64,000 bases of DNA from Parasulfuritortus cantonensis (GTDB lineage Bacteria > Pseudomonadota > Gammaproteobacteria > Burkholderiales > Thiobacillaceae): positions 1 through 64,000 of the forward strand of contig NZ_SJZB01000012.1 in assembly GCF_004337445.1 (NCBI RefSeq). Reading direction: 5' to 3'. The position numbers and the translations under genes were made by a program. The notes under the pieces were generated by a model, which saw only the letters and a program-made list of their open reading frames with translations, made no database searches and was not told the DNA's origin. This document shows, piece by piece, positions 19,147 through 29,706 of this stretch (its first letter is position 1; each line of letters begins with the position of its first letter).

Positions 19147-19333
19147 TGGACTTGTCCTTCGTTTCTTGATCCAGATCGTCGTCTAGAAAAGGAATGTTCT
19201 TAGGTTCTTCCATGCGTGCGGCGCGCTTCTTGTCACCCGCGTAGACCCACCACACGATCAGGCAGAAGGTGACGAAGAAGATGATCAGCCCGATCGGTTT
19301 CGCATTCTCCGGTCGGGCCAGCCACGCCAGCAT
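19139..19333 (-). CDS. ccoQ: cbb3 oxidase small subunit CcoQ
   Basis: The 64-aa single-span protein stabilises the cbb3 complex. One membrane helix (about residues 13-31, PIGLIIFFVTFCLIVWWVY) is followed by a basic then acidic tail (GDKKRAARMEEPKNIPF) typical of CcoQ. Its ATG at 19333 overlaps the last base of ccoO, and its end overlaps ccoP. The start was chosen by family length; the open frame upstream is the shadow of ccoO. Confidence 0.93.
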   Translation of the reverse strand: MLAWLARPENAKPIGLIIFFVTFCLIVWWVYAGDKKRAARMEEPKNIPFLDDDLDQETKDKSNG

Positions 19334-20073
19334 CAGCGGTACTTCACCAGGTCTTCGGGCTTCACCTTGCTGAAGTCCACCATGGTCCCCAGTACCTGCA
19401 GGTAGGCGATCAGCGCGTCGGCCTCGGAGACGAACGAGCGGTCGCCGTCGTAGTTGCCGGCCTGGGCCTGGGCGACCAGGTTCTCCTGGGCCTTGTCGAT
19501 GCGCAGCGTGTTGGCCACCTCGGCGCCGAACTGCTTGACGTTGGCCTGGTACTCGGCCTCGGAGGCCGAGTAGGGCACGCCGACGGTGCGCAGGGCGCGC
19601 AGGCGATCGGCGACGTCGGAGTAGTCGAGCGGAGTCTTGGCCAGCCACGGGTAGTTAGGCATCACCGACTCGGGCACCACCGAGGTGGGCTGGTTCAAGT
19701 GTTGGACATGCCATTCGTTGGAGTACTTGCCGCCGACCCGGGCGAGGTCCGGGCCGGTCCGCTTGGAACCCCATTGGAAGGGGTGGTCGTACTTGGATTC
19801 GGCGGCCAGCGAGTAGTGGCCGTAGCGGAGCTGCTCGTCGCGGAACGGGCGGATCATCTGCGAGTGGCAGGTGTAGCAGCCCTCGCGCACGAAGATGTCG
19901 CGGCCGCGCGATTCGAGCGGGGTGTAGGGGCGGACGCCGGGGACGTCTTCCACCGTGTCCTTGATCAGGAACAGCGGGGTGATCTCGACCAGACCGCCGA
20001 TGCTGATCGCGATCATGGTGCCGATCAGCAGGATGCCGGCGTTGGTTTCCAGGATTTCGTGGCTGAATTTCAT
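19333..20073 (-). CDS. ccoO: cbb3 oxidase monoheme subunit CcoO
   Basis: CcoO is the membrane-anchored monoheme cytochrome c of cbb3 oxidase. The 246-aa protein has an N-terminal helix (about residues 10-32) and one heme c site, CYTCH (66-70), in the context FVREGCYTCHSQMIRPF. The Met ligand region VMPNYPWL follows. It lies 14 bases downstream of ccoN on the same strand. Confidence 0.97.
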   Translation of the reverse strand: MKFSHEILETNAGILLIGTMIAISIGGLVEITPLFLIKDTVEDVPGVRPYTPLESRGRDIFVREGCYTCHSQMIRPFRDEQLRYGHYSLAAESKYDHPFQWGSKRTGPDLARVGGKYSNEWHVQHLNQPTSVVPESVMPNYPWLAKTPLDYSDVADRLRALRTVGVPYSASEAEYQANVKQFGAEVANTLRIDKAQENLVAQAQAGNYDGDRSFVSEADALIAYLQVLGTMVDFSKVKPEDLVKYR

Positions 20074-20087
20074 GTCGTCTTCCTCGG

Positions 20088-21533
<1,446 letters not shown>

Positions 21534-21626
21534 GACACTCCTCCAGGAATTACCTACAGCGTCCGCGACGCTGGGACGTCGTCGCGGGTTGTAAAGCCGT
21601 ATGCCGGCGTGACAAATTGACATGCG

Positions 21627-21656
21627 AGTATAGGCCGAAACTGCGGCCACTCGCAA
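21627..21656 (-). promoter_or_regulatory. Sigma-70 promoter of the ccoNOQP operon
   Basis: The minus strand reads TTGCGA (21651-21656), 18 bases, then TATACT (21627-21632), about 94 bases before the ccoN ATG. No clear FNR/ANR palindrome (TTGAT-N4-ATCAA) is seen between it and ccoN. Confidence 0.55.
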
Positions 21657-21677
21657 GGTCCGGTGCCGGGTGGCGGG

Positions 21678-22268
21678 CTATTCCCGCAACAGGAGGGTCA
21701 GATCGTGGGCGATCTCCTCGGGCGCTTGCGCATAAGGCTGGAAAAGGCGCATCCGGCCCTGGCGATCGAGCACGTAGCTGCCCGCCGTATGGTCGACCAG
21801 ATAGTCGTCCGCGCCCGGCTCGACGTGCTTGCTGTAGTGGACCCGGAACTCCCGGGCGGCGGCGGCGACCGCTTCCCGGCTGCCGGTCAGGCCCAGGAAG
21901 GACGGCTGGAAGTAGGGCACGTACTGCTTCAGGATCTCCGGGGTGTCGCGTTCCGGGTCGACGCTCACGAACAATACCTGGACCTGGGCGGCGTCCGCCG
22001 GCGCCATCCGCTTGAAGGCGGCGGCGAGGTCGGCCAGGGTGGTCGGGCAGACGTCCGGGCAGTGCGTGTAGCCGAAGAACAACACCACCAACTTGCCGCG
22101 GAAGTCGGCCAGGCTGCGCGGTACGCCGTTGTGGTCGGTGAGTTCCAGGTGACGCCCGAAATCGGCGCCGGTGATGTCGGTGGCCTTGAAATCGCTGCGC
22201 TTGCCGGGTCCGCAGGCCGCCAGCAGGGCCAGGAACACCAGGCCGAGCAGGCCACGCAGGCGCATCAT
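21678..22268 (-). CDS. SCO1/SenC copper chaperone lipoprotein
   Basis: SCO proteins deliver copper to cytochrome oxidases. The 196-aa protein has a signal with a lipobox (LLAAC, Cys19), so it is probably a lipoprotein. It has a thioredoxin-like fold with the copper-binding CPDVC (Cys70 and Cys74) and a distal His (about 160, VDHTAGSY). VSVDPERDTPEIL is a family signature. It overlaps the Rrf2 gene upstream by 4 bases and lies just before the ccoN promoter, so it fits cbb3 copper insertion. Confidence 0.93.
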   Translation of the reverse strand: MMRLRGLLGLVFLALLAACGPGKRSDFKATDITGADFGRHLELTDHNGVPRSLADFRGKLVVLFFGYTHCPDVCPTTLADLAAAFKRMAPADAAQVQVLFVSVDPERDTPEILKQYVPYFQPSFLGLTGSREAVAAAAREFRVHYSKHVEPGADDYLVDHTAGSYVLDRQGRMRLFQPYAQAPEEIAHDLTLLLRE

Positions 22269-22723
22269 GCCGCCGGCAGGGCGGCGGCGGGCAGGTCGGC
22301 CAGACGGTACTTGCCGGTCTGCACGGCCTTGGCCAGGTCCTCCAAGTGCATGTCATTCATCATGGCGATGATCTTGTTCTTGACCGGCTTCCACTTGAAA
22401 TGCATGGGACAGGCGGTTTCGTCGCTGCATTCCTTGAGGCCGAGGATGCAACTCTTGGTGAAATCGGGACCCTCGGTGAGCAGGAGCACCTGCATCAGGG
22501 TCGTGCGGTGCATGCCCTCGCGCAGGCAGAAACCGCCCAAACGGCCGCGAAACGAGTCGAGCAGGCCGTGCTTGCAGAGGCTCTGCAAGATCTTGGCCAG
22601 ATAGGCGGCGGGCACGTTCAGGCGCTCGGCAATATCGCGGTTGAGCACCGGTTCGCCCGGGGCTTGCGTGGCGATATAGATGAGGGCCTGAATCGCGTAC
22701 TGACTCGTGCGCGACAAAACCAT
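22265..22723 (-). CDS. Rrf2 family transcriptional regulator with Fe-S cysteines
   Basis: The 152-aa protein has an N-terminal winged helix (MVLSRTSQYAIQALIYIA, then NVPAAYLAKILQSL and GRLGGFCL). Three cysteines (92, 99, 105; CILGLKECSDETAC) sit in the cluster region used by IscR, NsrR and RirA to bind Fe-S. It therefore probably senses iron, oxygen, NO or cluster supply. It precedes SCO (4-base overlap) and the cbb3 operon, so these are plausible targets together with its own promoter. The exact subgroup is not clear. Confidence 0.88.
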   Translation of the reverse strand: MVLSRTSQYAIQALIYIATQAPGEPVLNRDIAERLNVPAAYLAKILQSLCKHGLLDSFRGRLGGFCLREGMHRTTLMQVLLLTEGPDFTKSCILGLKECSDETACPMHFKWKPVKNKIIAMMNDMHLEDLAKAVQTGKYRLADLPAAALPAA

Positions 22724-22752
22724 TTCGTTTCCTTCAGGAGTTTTTTGTCCGA

Positions 22753-22758
22753 ATTATA
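22753..22758 (-). promoter_or_regulatory. -10 box of the Rrf2-SCO unit
   Basis: The minus strand reads TATAAT about 29 bases before the Rrf2 ATG. The -35 region is poor, which would fit a promoter that is controlled by a regulator such as the Rrf2 protein itself. Confidence 0.4.
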
Positions 22759-22797
22759 ACGAGGTTACGCTTTTTGCCTAGAGGCCAGGCGCGAATT

Positions 22798-23490
22798 TCA
22801 GAGGCTGTCCAGCCAGGCCGAGAAGCGGCGCGGCGGCAGCACGCGGGCCGCCTGCTCGGGATCGGCCGCCGGCAGGTGCGGGATCACCGCCAGGCAGGGG
22901 GCCGGCAGGCGCGCCTCCAGGGTGGCCAGGTTTTCCTCGAATACCGGCATGTCGGGGGCGACCCGGTTGGCCACCCAACCAGCCAGCCGGAGCCCACGCG
23001 CCGCGACCGCCTCGGCGGTCAGCAGGGCGTGGTTTATGCAGCCCAGGCGCATGCCGACGACGAGGATCACCGGCAGGCCCAGGGCGACGGCGAGGTCGGC
23101 GCTGTCCCGGCGCGCGTCGAGGGGCACCCGGAAGCCGCCGGCGCCTTCCACGACGATCCAGTCGGCCAGGCCGGCAAGCGCCTCGTAGGCCTCGACGATG
23201 CGCGGGATCTCGATGCGCACGCCCTTGCGCTCGGCGGCGATGTGGGGGGCGATCGGTTCCCTGAACAGGTAGGGGTTGACCAGGTCGGCCGGGGCCGGCA
23301 CCGAGGCCGCACGGGTCAGGGCCAGCACGTCCTCGTTCTGCCACCTGCCGTCCACCTGCTCGGCACCGGCGGCGATCGGCTTCATGCCGAGGGCGCGCAG
23401 GCCCAGTTGGCGCATGGCGACGAGCAGGGTGGCGCTGACCAGGGTCTTGCCCACCTCGGTGTCGGTACCCGTGACGAACAGCCCGGCCAT
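22798..23490 (-). CDS. bioD: Dethiobiotin synthetase BioD
   Basis: BioD makes dethiobiotin from 7,8-diaminopelargonate, CO2 and ATP. The 230-aa protein has the P-loop GTDTEVGKT (about residues 8-16), a MKPIAAG motif, EGAGGFRVPL (115-124), and GWVANRV. The start at 23490 overlaps the bioC stop (TGATG). It is the last gene of the biotin operon. The long open frame upstream of this start is the shadow of bioC. Confidence 0.95.
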   Translation of the reverse strand: MAGLFVTGTDTEVGKTLVSATLLVAMRQLGLRALGMKPIAAGAEQVDGRWQNEDVLALTRAASVPAPADLVNPYLFREPIAPHIAAERKGVRIEIPRIVEAYEALAGLADWIVVEGAGGFRVPLDARRDSADLAVALGLPVILVVGMRLGCINHALLTAEAVAARGLRLAGWVANRVAPDMPVFEENLATLEARLPAPCLAVIPHLPAADPEQAARVLPPRRFSAWLDSL

Positions 23491-24386
23491 CAGCGCAATC
23501 CCATCTGGCGTTGCTCGATCTTCAGCTGGATGACCTTGCGGCCGTCCTCCCAGTGCGCCTTGTCGCCCACCCAGGCGTGGCCGTAGACCACCTCGTAGGT
23601 GGCCGGCAGGCGGCCGTCGTGCCGGAAGGCTTCGTAGTTCTCGACCAGCCGGTACCATTCGCGCCGCCCCATGAGGCCTTGCCGGCGCTCCTCCAGGACG
23701 GTATGGGCGCCGATGCCCTTGAGGTCGCGCAGCAGGTCCTTGAGGTCGGCGTAGGTGAGGGTGAGGTGCTCCATCTCCATCACGGGGTTGGCGAAGCCGG
23801 CGTGGACCAGGGCGTCGCCGACGTCGTGCATGTCGATGAAACGGTTGACGTGGCCGTGGCCGTCGAGGCCGGCGAAGGCCGCGCGCAGTTCCTTCAGGGT
23901 ATCGGGGCCGAGGCTGGCGAACAGGACCAGGCCGCCCGGCCGCAGTACCCGGCGTACCTCGCGGAACATGGTTTCCGGGTCGTCCAGCCATTGCATGGCC
24001 AGGCTGGACCAGACCAGGTCGCAGCTGTCCGCCGCCAGGGGCAGGCTGGTCATGTCGGCGCACACCATGGGGGCCGCGGCGGAACTGCCGCCGAACAGGC
24101 GCCCGAGCAAGGACGGTTTCGGCCGTCGCCGGCGCGCCTCGACCAGCATGGCGTGGGCGAGGTCGAGGCCGACCAGTTCGGCCTTCGGGTAGCGCCGGTC
24201 CAGGAGCGGCAGGGCGAAGCCGGTGCCGCAACCGGCGTCCAGGATGCGTGCCGGCGCCAGCTTGATCATGTCCAGGCGTTCGTCCAGGCGCCGGCAGACC
24301 TCCTGCTGCAGGAAGGCGGAGGCGTCGTAGCCGGAGGCCGCCTGTTCGAAGGAGCGCCGGATGGCTTGCCTAAGTCTCGAGTTCAT
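23490..24386 (-). CDS. bioC: Malonyl-ACP O-methyltransferase BioC
   Basis: BioC methylates malonyl-ACP so that the fatty-acid system can build pimeloyl-ACP methyl ester. The 298-aa protein has a SAM-binding motif LDAGCGTGFA (about residues 49-58), AELVGLDLAHAML, and VLRPGGLVLFASLGPDTLKELR. The start (MNSRLRQAIRRSFEQAASGYD) is typical. It overlaps bioH by 17 bases and bioD by 1. The bioH-bioC pair starts the pimelate branch. Confidence 0.95.
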   Translation of the reverse strand: MNSRLRQAIRRSFEQAASGYDASAFLQQEVCRRLDERLDMIKLAPARILDAGCGTGFALPLLDRRYPKAELVGLDLAHAMLVEARRRRPKPSLLGRLFGGSSAAAPMVCADMTSLPLAADSCDLVWSSLAMQWLDDPETMFREVRRVLRPGGLVLFASLGPDTLKELRAAFAGLDGHGHVNRFIDMHDVGDALVHAGFANPVMEMEHLTLTYADLKDLLRDLKGIGAHTVLEERRQGLMGRREWYRLVENYEAFRHDGRLPATYEVVYGHAWVGDKAHWEDGRKVIQLKIEQRQMGLR

Positions 24387-25113
24387 CCAGGAATCCTCGC
24401 AGTTGGGTGACAAACCAGTCCGGATGGGACAGGAATGGGGCATGCGCGGCGCGCGGATGGCAGGCCAGGCGGGCGTCCGGGATGGCCTCGGCCAGCCAGG
24501 CGGCGGCGCCGGCCGGGCACAGGTTGTCGTGCTCGCCGTGCAGCACCAGGGTCGGGCAGGCGATCCGGGACGCTTCGGCGCGCAGGTCGACGGCGCGCAA
24601 CAGGGCGAGGCCGTCGGCGAGCACGCCGGGGGCCGGCTCGCCGCGCGCGAATACGGTCTCGCGCAGGCGGCCGACGGTCGCGCGGGCGTCGTCGCCACCG
24701 CGCGCCTGCAGGGACAGGAAGCGCAGCAGGGTGCCGCGGTAGTCGCTGGCCAGGGCCTCGGCGAAGCCGGCCAGGACCTCCGGCGCGAGGCCATGCGGCC
24801 AGTCGGCCCGGCTGACGAAGGCCGGGTTGGTGGCGACCAGGACCAGGCCGGCGACCTGGTCCGGGTGGCGGGCGGCCCAGGCCAGCGCCGCCATGCCGCC
24901 CATCGACCAGCCGACCACAACGCGGCGGCCCGGGTGGCCGGCTGCGAGCGCGTCGGCCAGGCCGGCCGCATCGTAGGGCGTCACCGTCGCCACGGTGCCG
25001 TAGCCGGGCAGCTCGGGCTGCGCCACGGCGCGGTTGTCGAGCCGGCTGGCGACCTCGTTCCAGATGCCGCCGTGCAGGCCCCAGCCGTGCAGCAGGATCA
25101 CCGGCAGGCTCAT
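24370..25113 (-). CDS. bioH: Pimeloyl-ACP methyl ester esterase BioH
   Basis: BioH hydrolyses pimeloyl-ACP methyl ester to end chain building for biotin. The 247-aa alpha/beta hydrolase has HGWGLHGGIW near the N-terminus and a catalytic triad visible at Ser70 (GWSMGG), Asp196 (GEHDNLCP) and His224 (RAAHAPFLSHP). The start MSLPVILLHG overlaps the bioF stop by 4 bases. The N-terminal extension of the open frame is the shadow of bioF. Confidence 0.93.
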   Translation of the reverse strand: MSLPVILLHGWGLHGGIWNEVASRLDNRAVAQPELPGYGTVATVTPYDAAGLADALAAGHPGRRVVVGWSMGGMAALAWAARHPDQVAGLVLVATNPAFVSRADWPHGLAPEVLAGFAEALASDYRGTLLRFLSLQARGGDDARATVGRLRETVFARGEPAPGVLADGLALLRAVDLRAEASRIACPTLVLHGEHDNLCPAGAAAWLAEAIPDARLACHPRAAHAPFLSHPDWFVTQLRGFLDELET

Positions 25114-26261
25114 GCCAGCTCCGCCAGGGCCGCGACCAGGCGGTCGACGTCGGCCTCGTCGTGGCCGGCCGAGAGCGAGATGCGCAGGCGCGCCGTGCCC
25201 TCGGGCACGGTCGGCGGGCGGATCGCCGGACACAGGATGGCGCGCTCGGCCAGGCCGTCGGCGAGGCGCAGCGCTTCGCGGTTGCCCCCCACCAGGAGGG
25301 GCTGGATTGCCGTCTCCGAAGGCAGCAGCGACCAGGGCAGGCCGGCGGCGCCGGCCTTCAGGCGGGCGATCAGCCGGGCCAGGTGGCGACGCCGCGCCGG
25401 CTCGCCGGCAATCAGGGCCAGGCTGGCCGACGCGGCGGCGGCGAGCATGGGCGGGGTGGCGGTCGTGTAGACGTAGGTGCGCGCCTTGTTGACCAGCCAT
25501 TCGATCAAGTCTGCGGAGCCCGCCACGCAGGCCCCAGAGACACCGGCCGCCTTGCCGAGGGTGGCCAGGTAGATCAGGCGGGCGTCCGGCCGGGTGATGC
25601 CGTAGTGCTCGAGGATGCCGCGGCCACCGGCGCCGAGGACGCCGAAGCCGTGCGCGTCGTCGAGATACAGCCAGGCGTCGTAGCGCTGCGCCAGGGCGAG
25701 CAGTTCCGGTACCGGGGCGAGGTCGCCGTCCATGCTGAACACGGCGTCGCAGGCGATCAGCTTGTCCTGCGCCGTGCTCGCGCGCAGCAGCTGTTCCAGG
25801 TGGTCGAGGTCGTTGTGCCGGTAGCGCTGGTGGTCGGCGCGCGAGAGGCGGGCGGCGTCGACCAGGGAGGCGTGGTTGAGCTTGTCGGCGAACACGGCGC
25901 CGTGGCGGTCGACCAGGGCGCCGACCACGCCCAGGTTGGCCATGTAGCCGGTCGCGAAAAGCAGGCCGGCGGGCAGGCCGACGAACCCGGCCAGTTCGTG
26001 CTCCAGCCTGTCGTGCAGGGCATGGTGGCCGGTGACCAGGTGGGCGGCCCCCGCCCCGGTGCCGACTTCGGCGGCGGCCGCCCGGGCCGCCTCGGCGAGG
26101 GCCGGGTGGCCGGCCAGGCCGAGATAGTCGTTGCTGGCGAAGGACAGGTAGTCGCGGCCGTCGATCCTGACCCGGCTACCCTGGGGTCCGTCGAGGACGC
26201 GCCGGCGCCGGCGCAGGCCGAGCCGGTCCAGCTCGGCGAGCCGGGCCGCGAGGTCCATCAT
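25110..26261 (-). CDS. bioF: 8-amino-7-oxononanoate synthase BioF
   Basis: BioF is a PLP enzyme that condenses pimeloyl-ACP with L-alanine. The 383-aa protein has SNDYLGLAGHP (about 43-53), GTGAGAAHLVTG, DDAHGFGVLG (201-210) and the PLP lysine 237 in TLGKAAGVSGA. It is 14 bases downstream of bioB. Two in-frame Met codons (26261, 26258) start the protein; the first is used. Confidence 0.96.
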   Translation of the reverse strand: MMDLAARLAELDRLGLRRRRRVLDGPQGSRVRIDGRDYLSFASNDYLGLAGHPALAEAARAAAAEVGTGAGAAHLVTGHHALHDRLEHELAGFVGLPAGLLFATGYMANLGVVGALVDRHGAVFADKLNHASLVDAARLSRADHQRYRHNDLDHLEQLLRASTAQDKLIACDAVFSMDGDLAPVPELLALAQRYDAWLYLDDAHGFGVLGAGGRGILEHYGITRPDARLIYLATLGKAAGVSGACVAGSADLIEWLVNKARTYVYTTATPPMLAAAASASLALIAGEPARRRHLARLIARLKAGAAGLPWSLLPSETAIQPLLVGGNREALRLADGLAERAILCPAIRPPTVPEGTARLRISLSAGHDEADVDRLVAALAELA

Positions 26262-26275
26262 GGCGGCTGCCCCGG

Positions 26276-27265
26276 TCAGGCCTCGGCGCAGCGCCGACCC
26301 TTGACCGGCTCGGGATGCAGGCCCAGCTTGGCCATCAGGGTGTTGTCGGCGCTGACGTCGGGGTTGCCGGTGGTGAGCAGCTTGTCGCCGTAGAAGATGG
26401 AGTTGGCGCCGGCCAGGAAACACAGGGCCTGGCCCATCTCGCCCAGTTCGTGGCGGCCCGCCGACAGGCGCACATAGGATCTCGGCATGGTGATGCGGGC
26501 CACGGCGATCGTGCGCACGAACTCGAGCGGATCGAGGTCGGCGTTGGCCGCGAGCGGGGTGCCGGCCACCTTGACCAGCATGTTGATGGGCACGGACTCC
26601 GGCTGCGGGTCCATGCAGGCCAGTTCGGCGACCATGCGGGCACGCATGGCGCGCGACTCGCCCATGCCGATGATACCGCCGCAGCATACCGAGATGCCGG
26701 CATGGCGAATCTTGGCCAGGGTGTCCAGGCGGTCCGCGTAGGTGTGCGTGGTGATGACCTGGCCGTAGAACTCGGGCGCCGTGTCGATGTTGTGGTTGTA
26801 GTAGTCGAGGCCGGCCGCCTTGAGCTTTTCGGCCTGGCCTTCCTTGAGCATGCCCAGGGTGACGCAGGCCTCCATGTCCAGGGCCTTGACCTGGCGCACC
26901 ATGTCGGCGACGGCGTCGAGGTCGTTCTCCTTGGGGCCGCGCCAGGCCGCGCCCATGCAGAAGCGGGTGGCGCCGCTCTCCTTGGCGGCGCGGGCGCGCG
27001 CCAGCACCTCGTCGGCCTCCATCAGCCGCTCGCGTTCCAGGCCGGTGTCGTGGCGGGCGGACTGGGAACAGTAGCCGCAGTCCTCGGAACAGCCGCCGGT
27101 CTTGATCGACAGCAGCGTCGACATCTGCACCGCGTTGGCGTCGAAATGCTGCCGGTGCACGGTCTGGGCACGGAAGATCAGGTCGTTGAAGGGCAGGTCG
27201 AACAGGGCCGCGATGGCCTCGCGGGTCCAGGCCGGGGTGGTGTCGAGGTTGGCTAAATCGGTCAT
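26276..27265 (-). CDS. bioB: Biotin synthase BioB
   Basis: BioB is a radical SAM enzyme that inserts sulphur into dethiobiotin. The 329-aa protein has the radical SAM Cys motif CSEDCGYC (Cys59, Cys63, Cys66), YYNHNIDT, and GGIIGMGES. The start [29 protein letters not shown] is at 27265. It overlaps the stop of the upstream four-helix membrane protein (ATGA), so expression is coupled. bioA is not in the window. Confidence 0.97.
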   Translation of the reverse strand: MTDLANLDTTPAWTREAIAALFDLPFNDLIFRAQTVHRQHFDANAVQMSTLLSIKTGGCSEDCGYCSQSARHDTGLERERLMEADEVLARARAAKESGATRFCMGAAWRGPKENDLDAVADMVRQVKALDMEACVTLGMLKEGQAEKLKAAGLDYYNHNIDTAPEFYGQVITTHTYADRLDTLAKIRHAGISVCCGGIIGMGESRAMRARMVAELACMDPQPESVPINMLVKVAGTPLAANADLDPLEFVRTIAVARITMPRSYVRLSAGRHELGEMGQALCFLAGANSIFYGDKLLTTGNPDVSADNTLMAKLGLHPEPVKGRRCAEA

Positions 27266-27705
27266 GCTTGAAGCTCCAGTTGAATGTCCTGCCAGGTTTC
27301 CTTGCCGGCCTTCCAGATGTCGTAAAGCGACCACGGCACCAGGGCGACGACGAACAGCACCCAGACGCCGGCCCAGCCGGTCGGCAGGTGGGCGAGATCG
27401 TTGGCCATGATGGTCAGGAAGCCGACCAGCGCGTAGTAGCGGTAGCCGGCCCACTTGTTGTAGTGGCGTACCTTGGCGTCGGGGTGGTGGGCGATAGCGG
27501 CGTACACGAACATCGAGGCCGCCAGCCAGATCATGACCGGGGGCAGCGACATGGCCATGGGCAGGAAGGCCAACTTCTTGTCGGCGAGATTGTGGCCGAT
27601 GGTGAACAGGGTGGCCGACAGGGCCGTGCTGGCGACGGCGAGGATATTGAAAAGCCGTGCCGAACGCAGGCAGGACGCGGCGGTGACGACTTTTGTCTCA
27701 GCCAT
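27262..27705 (-). CDS. Four-helix membrane protein at the head of the biotin operon
   Basis: The 147-aa protein has four hydrophobic segments (about 20-42, 47-71, 88-105, 112-127), two in the pattern [18 protein letters not shown] and [22 protein letters not shown] recognise no family. Its stop overlaps the bioB start (ATGA), so it is translated with the biotin genes. It could be a small uptake or regulatory protein, but it resembles neither BioY nor YigM clearly. Function is not assigned. Confidence 0.75.
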   Translation of the reverse strand: MAETKVVTAASCLRSARLFNILAVASTALSATLFTIGHNLADKKLAFLPMAMSLPPVMIWLAASMFVYAAIAHHPDAKVRHYNKWAGYRYYALVGFLTIMANDLAHLPTGWAGVWVLFVVALVPWSLYDIWKAGKETWQDIQLELQA

Positions 27706-27759
27706 GATAATAAAAAAGGTAAAAGATAAAGCCGCACATGTTCGCGGCGGGGAGGTTGG

Positions 27760-28461
27760 TTGTCAAATCCTGTTGCCGATGCGTTGAACAGCTGCATAAA
27801 TTATATGCAAGCCCGGCTCGCCCAGCCCTGCCTGCTGTGCGGTGCGCGCAGCCGGGCCGGGTTGCTCTGCCCGGCCTGCGCCGCCGATCTGCCACGGCTG
27901 CCAGCCGAGCGTTGCCCGGTGTGCGCCATGCCGACGCCCGGCGGGGCGGTGTGCGGCGCCTGCCTGAAACGGGCGCCGGCCTACGACCGGACCGAGGCGG
28001 TGTTCCGGTACGCCTTTCCGGCCGACGTCCTGGTCCAGCGCCTGAAGTACGGCGGCCAGACCGTCCTGGCCGGCTACCTGGCCGGGCTGATGGCGCCCTC
28101 GGCACGTCCCGACCTGATCGTGGCCATGCCGTTGCATCCGCACCGCCTGCGCGAGCGCGGCTACAACCAGGCCGCGCTCCTGGCCGGCCACCTGGCCAGG
28201 CGCCTGGCCCTGCCGTTCGCGGCCACGGCCTGCCGGCGCCTGCGCGACACGCCGCCCCAGGTGGACCTGCCGGTCAAGGCCCGGCGCAGGAACCTACGCG
28301 GCGCGTTCGACTGCACGATGGACCTGGCGGGCAGGCACGTCGCCCTGGTCGACGACGTCATGACCAGCGGCGCCAGCCTGGACGAACTGGCCCGGGTGGT
28401 GAAACGCGCCGGCGCCGCCGAGGTGTCGGCCTGGGTGGTCGCCCGCACCGTGCGGGATTAA
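27760..28461 (+). CDS. ComF family phosphoribosyltransferase-like protein
   Basis: ComF (GntX) proteins take part in DNA uptake and in use of DNA as nutrient. The protein has an N-terminal zinc ribbon of CxxC pairs (PCLLCGARSRAGLLCPAC, then CPVC and CGAC) and a C-terminal phosphoribosyltransferase fold with VALVDDVMTSGASLDELA (about 204-221) and RERGYNQAALLA. A TTG at 27760 has GGGGAGG 4 bases upstream. The ATG at 27805 is an alternative with no ribosome site. It diverges from the biotin operon with 54 bases between them. Confidence 0.88.
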   Translation: MSNPVADALNSCINYMQARLAQPCLLCGARSRAGLLCPACAADLPRLPAERCPVCAMPTPGGAVCGACLKRAPAYDRTEAVFRYAFPADVLVQRLKYGGQTVLAGYLAGLMAPSARPDLIVAMPLHPHRLRERGYNQAALLAGHLARRLALPFAATACRRLRDTPPQVDLPVKARRRNLRGAFDCTMDLAGRHVALVDDVMTSGASLDELARVVKRAGAAEVSAWVVARTVRD

Positions 28462-28472
28462 CCCGGTACGCC

Positions 28473-29597
28473 TCAGGCCGTCTCGCCGATGTCGAACAGG
28501 CGCCGGTGTTCGAGGATGGCGTAGCGGTCAGTCATGCCGGCGACGTAGTCGCACACGGCGCGGGCGACGCCGGCCCCGGCACGTTCCTGGAATTCCGGCG
28601 GCAGCAGGCGGGGCTCGGCCGTGAAGGTGGCGAACAGGTCGCGGATCAGGCGGCGCGCCTTTTCGCTCATGCGCATGACCCGGTAGTGCCGGTACAGGTT
28701 CTGGAACAGGAAGCGCTTCAGGGCCAGGCTTTGCGCCTGCATGTCTGGGCTGAAGGCCACCAGCGCCGGGCAGGCGCGCACGTCGGCCAGGGTTTCCGGC
28801 CGGTGCGCGGCGATGTTGGCGCGGGTCTGGGCGACCAGGTCGACCACCAGGGTGTTGATCATGCGGCGTATCGTCTCGTGGATCAGGCGCCGGTCGGTCA
28901 GGGCCGGGTAGAGCCGGCGCACCTCGTCCAGGTGGCGGCGGAACAGCGCGATCTCCTCCAACTGCGCCAGGGTGATCAGGCCCGAGCGCAGGCCGTCGTC
29001 GACGTCGTGGTTGTTGTAGGCGATCTCGTCGGCCAGGTTGGCGATCTGCGCCTCCAGGCTGGGCTGGCGGCCGTCCAGGAAGCGCTGGCCGACATCGCCC
29101 AGCTTCTCGGCGTTCTTCTTCGAGCAATGCTTGAGTATGCCCTCGCGCGCCTCGAAGGTGAGGTTCAGGCCCTCGAACTCGGCGTACTTCTGTTCCAGCT
29201 CGTCGACCACCCGCAGGGACTGCAGGTTGTGCTCGAAACCGCCGTCCTCGCGCATGCATTCGTTGAGCGCGTCCTGGCCGGTGTGGCCGAACGGCGTGTG
29301 GCCGAGATCGTGGGCCAGGGCCACGGTCTCGATCAGGTCCTCGTTGAGGTCCAGGATGCGGGCCAGGGTGCGGCCGATCTGGGCCACCTCGAGGCTGTGC
29401 GTCAGGCGAGTGCGGAACAGGTCGCCCTCGTGGTTGACGAACACCTGGGTCTTGTACTCCAGGCGCCGGAACGCGGTGGAGTGGATGATGCGGTCGCGGT
29501 CGCGCTGGAATTCGGAACGCGGCGCCGCCGGCGGCTCCGGGTGGCGGCGGCCGCGCGAGCCGTTGGAATGGGCGGCGTAGGGGGCGAGGTCGGTCAT
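28473..29597 (-). CDS. dgt: dGTPase-like HD phosphohydrolase (Dgt type 2)
   Basis: The 374-aa protein belongs to the deoxyguanosinetriphosphate triphosphohydrolase-like family. The HD-domain metal ligands are visible: [19 protein letters not shown], then [15 protein letters not shown] (about 95-109), EHNLQSLRV, and [15 protein letters not shown]. It controls dNTP pools in related bacteria. Neither start (29597, or 29606 giving MPTMTD) has a strong ribosome site. It converges on comF with 11 bases between them. Confidence 0.9.
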   Translation of the reverse strand: MTDLAPYAAHSNGSRGRRHPEPPAAPRSEFQRDRDRIIHSTAFRRLEYKTQVFVNHEGDLFRTRLTHSLEVAQIGRTLARILDLNEDLIETVALAHDLGHTPFGHTGQDALNECMREDGGFEHNLQSLRVVDELEQKYAEFEGLNLTFEAREGILKHCSKKNAEKLGDVGQRFLDGRQPSLEAQIANLADEIAYNNHDVDDGLRSGLITLAQLEEIALFRRHLDEVRRLYPALTDRRLIHETIRRMINTLVVDLVAQTRANIAAHRPETLADVRACPALVAFSPDMQAQSLALKRFLFQNLYRHYRVMRMSEKARRLIRDLFATFTAEPRLLPPEFQERAGAGVARAVCDYVAGMTDRYAILEHRRLFDIGETA

Positions 29598-29706
29598 GGT
29601 CGGCATCCCGTTCTGGCAGCAGGCTGGTGCACGGACCGCCCGGCGGTCGTGCTGGCTGGATTCTCGCACAGCCCCGGCGCACCTTGGCGCCGGATGCCGG
29701 TCGGGC

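Noticed and set aside
21534-21650. FNR/ANR box before ccoN
   Set aside because: No TTGAT-N4-ATCAA-like palindrome is seen; only a TGTCAATTTGTCA-like stretch with poor match.
27757-27795. Possible BirA-type operator (TTGTCAA with a loose inverted half) between the biotin operon and comF
   Set aside because: Only the left half resembles the BirA consensus TTGTAAACC; the right half matches at about half the positions.
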